NCBI GenBank assembly: GCA_900549335.1
Contig: UROJ01000048.1
Span: 1-9,268, forward strand
Direction: 5' to 3'
Length of the DNA: 9,268 bases
Source: an uncultured Collinsella sp.
GTDB lineage: Bacteria > Actinomycetota > Coriobacteriia > Coriobacteriales > Coriobacteriaceae
Of the stretch, positions 3,939-9,268 are shown one piece after another (position 1 is the stretch's first letter; each line of letters begins with the position of its first letter). A program made the position numbers and the translations under genes. Below the pieces are notes generated by a model. That model saw nothing but the letters and a program-made list of their open reading frames with translations, did no database searches and was not told the origin of the DNA.

Positions 3939-6900
3939 ATGCCTGTTCGAATCTATACCACCAATGCCGGCACGGATTTGAGCGATGCCGAGTCGGCGCT
4001 GCTTGCCGACCTTATTGCCCGCCACGGGCGTGCCGTGCTGCTGGCGCCAACGTTTGCCGAGCTCGACCTGTGCCGTCATGATGCGGCGGAAGCCGGGATT
4101 TCGCTGGGTATTGACTACAAGACGCCTACATCGTGGCTTCGCTCGCTTTGGGAGCTTTTGGGCGACGGGCGCGGCTTCGTCGACAACCTGCAACGTCAGA
4201 TGCTGTTTTCGGACATGGTAGCGCGTCTCGACGACGCCGACCTGCAGCCGCTTTCGCGCAGCCAGGGCACGGTGCGCATGCTCGCGCGTATGGCCCGCGA
4301 TGTGCTGCCGGGTGTGGCAGGGACAGGTGCCGAGCGTTGCTGCGACAACGTTTGCAAGCCCAAGCCCAAAAGCGACGCCGAGGCTCGCGTGTTTGAACTT
4401 TTGTGCGCCTATGCGTGCGGCTTGGACCGTCGAGAAATGGTCGAGCCCTGCGAGGCGGCTGACATTATGGCCAGTGTCCTGGCCGATAGCCTGCCGGCGT
4501 GCACCCGCGCCGTATGCGCGCGCGGTATCACGTCGTTTACGCACGGCCTGCTCGAGTTGCTGTCTGCCGTGGCAAACAACGGGGGAGAGGTTGTCGTGCT
4601 GCTCGCTTGCGAGCAAGCGGCGATGCGCGAGGACCTGGCTGCCGCCTTTGATGCCCGCGGCGTGCTGTTTGAGGTTGCACCGCTGGACGAGGATGCCGGC
4701 GCTCCCGCGATTGCTCCAAAGTCCGTCGTACGTCCTGCCTTTGTGGAAGTCGCCGGGCCCCATGCCCGTGCCCGTGTCTATGCGGACGTCATCGATAAGA
4801 TGGTGAAAGCGCGCAAGGAGTCCAAGGTCAACGATGCCGCCTCCGCACCCGTCGATCCCGTGCGCGTACTCGTGGTGTCCGCCCGGGCACCCCAGCTGTT
4901 CGGCGAGCTTGCCGCTCGTTTGGCGGCGCGCCACGTTGCTGCCGAGACGGCCGAGTTCACGGCGTTTTCCCAATCCATTGCGGGCAGGCAGTTCACGGCG
5001 CTCGCCAATCTAATCGAGCGCATGAAGGCCGCCGACGAGGGCACCGCCTCCAAGACCGAGTGGTGGCCCGCCCCGGAGCTTACTGACTGGATCTACAGTC
5101 CGCTTTCAGGCGCCGATGCCGCCAGCGCGCGAACCTTCGATAAGAACATGCGACTGTCGCGCAGCAAGACCACTGCGGGCGTCAAGAGCCTGCTGCAGAG
5201 CGTGCAGGGCCAGGTGAGGGGCACGCGTAAAGCGGCGAGCGACGAGAACTGGTTTAAGAACATGCCGTGCGTGGTCTCGGACGTGTTCCAGGCGCTGTGG
5301 CGCGACAAGCCCGTGACGGCGCTCAAGGCCATGCTTGCCGTTGCCGAGGCACTGCCCGATCGCGCGCTTGGTGGTCTCGACGGTCAGGCCCGTCGCCAGG
5401 CGGAGGTGGCCCTGCTGCGCCACGCGATCGACATCCTTATGAACGATGCTCGCGCGCTCGACGCGTCGCAGGCCGCGACCGTGCCCGTGCTCGATGGCAT
5501 TCGCATCAAGGTGGACAAGCGTAGCACCGCCTACGATTACGAGACCTACGAGGTTGACCGTGCGCCACGTGCCCAGGTTCGCTTTACTTCGCTTGCCGAT
5601 GCGGCGGCCCTGCGCCCCGATAGCTACGATGCCGTGCTGTTTGCCGACGTCGACCTGGACAGTTATCCGCTCTCACATGAGGAGGGCCCGCTGGCAACGC
5701 TGGCGGCAGAGTTAGATCGCAGCGGTGTGACGCTTGAGCCTGCCGCCTTGTTGCGCGTACGCTTTGGTCGCGCGATGCAGGCCGCGCGCGGTCCGGTTAC
5801 GCTTGCCCGCGTGACGCACGATCGTCAGGCGCGCGAGTGCTACCCGGCAGCCGTATGGACCGAGCTGCGGGCACATGCCGAGGCCGCTGGCGCTGCCAAG
5901 CCCACGCGCGTGGGCGAGGGCGATATCATCGCCGACTTTGATCCCGCTGCAGGCGAAGGTTTTAGGCGCGAGCGCGTGACCTGCGAAGCTCCTCAGCATC
6001 TGAGCGATGAAGCCATTCCGTATCTGGTCCTGCGCCGTCGCGATGGCGAGGGCGAGGACGCGCCGCTCGTGCCGCGTCTGACGTCCGCCTCGCAGATCGA
6101 GGCCTATTCTACCTGCCCACTGTGCTGGTTCGTTTCGTATCGCGTCAAGCCCCAGTCTATCGACGCGGGCTTTGGCAACATGGAGAAGGGCAACTTTGTC
6201 CACGACGTGCTGGAGCATCTGCATGCCCGTCTGCCCCAAGAGGGCATGGAGCGCGTGACGCCCGAGAACCTGCCGCGCGCACAGGAGCTGCTGCGCGAGG
6301 TCTTTGACGAGACCTTGGCCGAGCACGCCGGCAAGCGCGGTGCCGAGGGTCCGCTCGTGCCGCTCTCTCCGGTAGAGGAACGTCAGGTGGCCGAGATTCT
6401 GCCGCAGCTGGAAGGCGTGCTCGCCTACGAGTCCGAGGCACTTGCCCCCTTTGCGCCACGCTACCTTGAGTTCGCCTTTAATGAGCTTAAGGTCGAGTAT
6501 GCCGGTTGGCCGCTCGGCGGGCGCATCGACCGCGTGGATGTGGACGCCGAGAACCGCGCCGTGGTAATCGACTACAAGCATCGTTCGGGCGTTGAGGAGT
6601 TTAAGCTTGCCGACCCCACGGTGCGTGACGAGGAGACGGGCGAGGCTCCCATCGACGACCCGCGCTGGCTGCCGCCCCATACCCAAACGCTCATCTACGC
6701 GCAGGCCATGCGTCGGGCACTGGGCTTGGATACCCGTGCAGCGCTCTATTTTTCGACCAAGGGCGGCAAGCCCGCGCTGCGCGGTGCGGCGAGCGCCGAG
6801 TTGCTCGAGGAAGAGCGCGGTGACGGTCGCATCCCGGGCCTCAAGAAGGGCTTCCCGGGCGAGGGCGGCAGCATGGACTTCGATGCCCTGCTCGATCGCG

Positions 6901-7037
6901 TGGAGGCCGGCATCGCCGAGCGCCTGCGCGAGCTCGAGGCGGGCAACGTTGCCGCCGTCGACCCGGCGTCGGCTCAGGCCGCGCATGCGCGCTGCTCGTA
7001 TAACCACGAAGGAACGTTTGTAAGGAGGGACGTGTAG
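3939..7037 (+). CDS. addB: AddB-type subunit of the ATP-dependent helicase/nuclease (PD-(D/E)XK nuclease)
   Basis: Subunit of the cytoplasmic AddAB complex, which resects double-strand DNA ends so that RecA can load for recombination. It has 1032 residues, a little shorter than Bacillus AddB (about 1166). The N-terminal helicase-like half is degenerate: where a Walker A loop would be it reads TTNAGTDL (7-14) with no GKT, followed by RAVLLAPTFAEL (31-42). The C-terminal RecB-type nuclease shows GNFVHD (His755), GRIDRVD (Asp864), VVIDYK (Asp878, Lys880) and QTLIYAQ (916-922), so the catalytic set is complete. A leading Cys726 in STCPLCW and a late Cys1019 recall the AddB Fe-S staple, but two of the usual C-terminal cysteines are absent. 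GGAGG lies only 3 bases before the ATG. The gene is directly followed by addA. The family is clear; the exact subclass within AddB-like proteins is less so. Confidence 0.9.
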   Translation: MPVRIYTTNAGTDLSDAESALLADLIARHGRAVLLAPTFAELDLCRHDAAEAGISLGIDYKTPTSWLRSLWELLGDGRGFVDNLQRQMLFSDMVARLDDADLQPLSRSQGTVRMLARMARDVLPGVAGTGAERCCDNVCKPKPKSDAEARVFELLCAYACGLDRREMVEPCEAADIMASVLADSLPACTRAVCARGITSFTHGLLELLSAVANNGGEVVVLLACEQAAMREDLAAAFDARGVLFEVAPLDEDAGAPAIAPKSVVRPAFVEVAGPHARARVYADVIDKMVKARKESKVNDAASAPVDPVRVLVVSARAPQLFGELAARLAARHVAAETAEFTAFSQSIAGRQFTALANLIERMKAADEGTASKTEWWPAPELTDWIYSPLSGADAASARTFDKNMRLSRSKTTAGVKSLLQSVQGQVRGTRKAASDENWFKNMPCVVSDVFQALWRDKPVTALKAMLAVAEALPDRALGGLDGQARRQAEVALLRHAIDILMNDARALDASQAATVPVLDGIRIKVDKRSTAYDYETYEVDRAPRAQVRFTSLADAAALRPDSYDAVLFADVDLDSYPLSHEEGPLATLAAELDRSGVTLEPAALLRVRFGRAMQAARGPVTLARVTHDRQARECYPAAVWTELRAHAEAAGAAKPTRVGEGDIIADFDPAAGEGFRRERVTCEAPQHLSDEAIPYLVLRRRDGEGEDAPLVPRLTSASQIEAYSTCPLCWFVSYRVKPQSIDAGFGNMEKGNFVHDVLEHLHARLPQEGMERVTPENLPRAQELLREVFDETLAEHAGKRGAEGPLVPLSPVEERQVAEILPQLEGVLAYESEALAPFAPRYLEFAFNELKVEYAGWPLGGRIDRVDVDAENRAVVIDYKHRSGVEEFKLADPTVRDEETGEAPIDDPRWLPPHTQTLIYAQAMRRALGLDTRAALYFSTKGGKPALRGAASAELLEEERGDGRIPGLKKGFPGEGGSMDFDALLDRVEAGIAERLRELEAGNVAAVDPASAQAAHARCSYNHEGTFVRRDV

Positions 7038-7040
7038 ACC

Positions 7041-9268
7041 ATGGATCTTTCGACTTTGATGCCGCAACAGCTGCAGATTGTCAAAACGCTCGACCGCCCG
7101 CTGTTTGTCTCGGCGGGCGCCGGTTCGGGTAAGACCTTTACCCTCACGCGCCGCATCGTCTATGCGCTCTCGCCCGAATCCGGTCCGTTCGTTGAGCATC
7201 TGGACCAGGTGCTCGCCATTACCTTTACCAAAGATGCCGCGGCCGAGATTCGCGACCGCGTGCGCCGTGCGCTTATCGACGAGGGCATGGACGAGGAAGC
7301 ACTGACCGTCGACGACGCGTGGATCTCGACCATTCACGGCATGTGCTCGCGTATCCTGCGCGCGCATGCGCTGGAGCTGGGCATCGACCCCGAGTTCACG
7401 GTGCTCACCGATACCGACGAGCTTATGGACCAGGCTGTTGAGCACGTGCTGGCCCGCGCGACGGCACCCGATGCCGCCCCCGAGCTCGCGGCATCGCTCA
7501 AGGCCCTCTATGCCTGGTATCCCATGGCGGGCGAGGGCGGTTCCTTTGGCACCGGCACGACCATCAAGGGCCTGGTGCGCGACCTGCTGGAGCTGTCGAG
7601 CCAGTTGCCGGGCGGTATGGACGACGTGCGCGTGGCGCGCGGCCAGGCCGATACCTCGGCGCTCGCCGATGCCTATCGCGCGGCGCTGGGCGCAAGCAAG
7701 TCCTCGACCGAGAAGGCGCAGGCGGCGCTCGATGCCATCGACGCGTTCGAGGCGAGCGACAAGACCATGGTCGATGCGGCGCGACTCATGATGTCGTGCA
7801 CCATGCCGCGCGCGAGCAAGGCGTTCCCCAAGGAGCAGGTCGAGCTGCTCAAGGCCGAGGCCGCCGATGCGTTTATCAATATCGTGCTTGCCTGTGGTGG
7901 CCCGGCGCTCGATGCGTTGGTGGGCCTGGCCCGTTCCGTGGAGGCCGAGTATCGCGCGCTGAAGGCTGCCCAGTCCGCCCTCGATAATAACGACCTGCTG
8001 CGTATGGCTTACGAGGCCCTGCGCGATTACCCTGCCATCCGTGCTGCGTACGAGGGCCGCTTTAAGATGGTCATGATCGATGAGTTTCAGGATACCGACC
8101 AGATGCAGGTCGATCTGATCCGTTACCTGACGGGTGCGGGGGAGCGCGCGCTGTGCACCGTGGGCGATGCGCAGCAGTCCATCTATCGCTTCCGTGGCGC
8201 CGAGGTCGAGGTGTTCCGTCGTCAGGAGCGCAAGGTGGGCTCGTCTGCCGCGCCCGAGGCGACTGCCGTGGTCGACGCCCCTGCCGGCGAACTCGTCAAA
8301 CTCGTGCGCAACTTCCGCAGCCACGACGAGGTACTGCGTTACGTGGCACGCGTCTTCGACGGCGATGACGGCGGCCTGATGCAGGGCTTTTTGGATCTTG
8401 AGGCGAGCGACGGCCGCAAGGACACGCTGGTGGCAGACGCCTCGCGTCGCCAGGCCCTCTTTGTTGCCGGCGGCAGTACGCAGGAACGCACACAGGCCAA
8501 GGCCCGTGCGATCGCCGAGCGATTCCGCGCGCTTGCCGATGCCGGCCAGCCCCAGGGCGGCATGGTGCTGCTGCTGGGCCGCATGACCAACGCCGACGTC
8601 TACGCCCAGGCCTTCCGCGACCAGGGGCTCGACTGCGTCATCGCGGGCGGCTCGGTCTTTGCCCAAGCAGCCGAGGTGCAGACGGTGCGCGCCCTGGTTT
8701 GTGCGCTCGCCAATCCGGCCGATACGGCGCAGGGCCTTATGCCGCTGCTCGCCTCGCCGATGTTTGCACTCGGCGCCCAGGAGTTCCTGGCGCTGGCGAC
8801 CAAACTCGACGAGCAGACGGGCGAGACGTCGCGCCGCAACATCGATGCGGGCATCATGAGCGATTCCGATGTGCCGGGTTTGCAAGACTTGCCGCTGGTG
8901 ACGCGCGCCCGCGAGGTGCTGCGGTATGCGCTTCGTCGCGTGGGCCGCGATTCGTTCGCCGCCATCGCGCGCGACGTGGTCAACGCCTCCGGCTGGTTTG
9001 TACGTCTGGCACAGCGTGGTCCCGAGGGCAAGGCCATTGCCGCCAACGTGCTCAAGGCGCTCGATGCCGTGGCCGAGGCGGAGGCCGAGTTCGGCAACTC
9101 GCCGCGCTCCATCGTGCTGGCCTTCGACCGCTTCTTGGCGGGCAAGGAAGCCCCGGGTGCCCTCAACGAGGAGGGCGACGGCGCGGTGCGCATCATGACG
9201 GTGCATGCCTCCAAGGGTCTGGAATATTCGGTCGTGGCGGTCGCCGAGTGCTTTGGCGTGCGTAAGTC
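7041..9268 (+). CDS. addA: AddA-type UvrD/RecB helicase-nuclease subunit (partial, runs off window end)
   Basis: ATP-driven 3'-5' DNA helicase subunit of AddAB. 742 codons are visible, of about 1200 expected. Superfamily 1A motifs appear in order: Walker A SAGAGSGKT (24-32, Lys31), Ia ITFTKDAAAEIRDRV beginning near residue 60, Walker B MIDEFQDTDQMQ with Asp347 and Glu348, III VGDAQQSIYRFRGAEVEVF, IV LVRNFRSH, and V VRIMTVHASKGLEY (716-729). Motif VI and the C-terminal RecB-type nuclease domain, which make it AddA rather than a plain UvrD, would lie beyond the window, so that assignment rests on pairing with addB. The ATG is 3 bases after the addB stop, with AAGGAGG 12 bases upstream inside addB, indicating translational coupling in one operon. 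An in-frame TAG at 7035 excludes earlier starts. Confidence 0.93.
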   Translation, partial: MDLSTLMPQQLQIVKTLDRPLFVSAGAGSGKTFTLTRRIVYALSPESGPFVEHLDQVLAITFTKDAAAEIRDRVRRALIDEGMDEEALTVDDAWISTIHGMCSRILRAHALELGIDPEFTVLTDTDELMDQAVEHVLARATAPDAAPELAASLKALYAWYPMAGEGGSFGTGTTIKGLVRDLLELSSQLPGGMDDVRVARGQADTSALADAYRAALGASKSSTEKAQAALDAIDAFEASDKTMVDAARLMMSCTMPRASKAFPKEQVELLKAEAADAFINIVLACGGPALDALVGLARSVEAEYRALKAAQSALDNNDLLRMAYEALRDYPAIRAAYEGRFKMVMIDEFQDTDQMQVDLIRYLTGAGERALCTVGDAQQSIYRFRGAEVEVFRRQERKVGSSAAPEATAVVDAPAGELVKLVRNFRSHDEVLRYVARVFDGDDGGLMQGFLDLEASDGRKDTLVADASRRQALFVAGGSTQERTQAKARAIAERFRALADAGQPQGGMVLLLGRMTNADVYAQAFRDQGLDCVIAGGSVFAQAAEVQTVRALVCALANPADTAQGLMPLLASPMFALGAQEFLALATKLDEQTGETSRRNIDAGIMSDSDVPGLQDLPLVTRAREVLRYALRRVGRDSFAAIARDVVNASGWFVRLAQRGPEGKAIAANVLKALDAVAEAEAEFGNSPRSIVLAFDRFLAGKEAPGALNEEGDGAVRIMTVHASKGLEYSVVAVAECFGVRK

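Noticed and set aside
5712..9206. A 1164-codon open frame on the minus strand opposite addB and addA
   Set aside because: It is the antisense shadow of the addB 3' part and addA, whose products have clear family motifs. Long antisense frames are expected in GC-rich DNA with strong third-position GC bias. Its composition (rich in His, Arg, Gly, Ala and Leu) resembles no known family.

Overview
The window reads as ordinary chromosomal DNA from a GC-rich Gram-positive actinobacterium. It is most likely from the class Coriobacteriia, with Collinsella as my best guess from the protein sequences. That placement is an inference: there is no rRNA marker here. I see no insertion sequence, CRISPR array, tRNA or phage cassette, and no break in base composition.

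The left part (1-2650) is a sulfur-metabolism neighbourhood. On the minus strand are cysK (O-acetylserine sulfhydrylase, 1030-1968) and, beyond a hairpin with a T-tract, the 5' 283 codons of mnmA (tRNA 2-thiouridylase), cut off by the window edge. Divergent from cysK, across a 253-bp promoter region, is an Rrf2-family regulator carrying four cysteines in the place where IscR-type proteins bind an Fe-S cluster. CysK makes cysteine, MnmA uses sulfur that normally comes from cysteine, and the regulator is placed to sense sulfur or Fe-S status and control cysK and itself.

The middle part (2651-3938) holds a bidirectional terminator shared by the regulator and a convergent four-helix membrane protein of the phage-holin-4_2 (YvlD-like) family. 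A 324-bp gap follows, with a probable promoter and a structured leader. Next come a small TrpR-related YerC/YecD-type DNA-binding protein with an unusually good Shine-Dalgarno sequence, a UUCG-loop terminator, and a GC-rich spacer containing an imperfect 19-bp tandem repeat.

The right part (3939 to the end) is the double-strand-break repair operon addB-addA. AddB is complete (1032 codons): a helicase-like N-terminal region with a degenerate nucleotide-binding loop, and a C-terminal RecB-type nuclease domain. AddA begins 3 bases after the addB stop and shows UvrD/RecB helicase motifs I, Ia, II, III, IV and V before the window ends. Its own nuclease domain would lie outside.

I found no convincing undescribed system. 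The points most worth following are the incomplete Fe-S cysteine set in AddB, the hairpin and T-tract in front of mnmA, the tandem repeat before addB, a motif shared by two intergenic regions, and a two-tryptophan mini-ORF in front of the TrpR-like gene.
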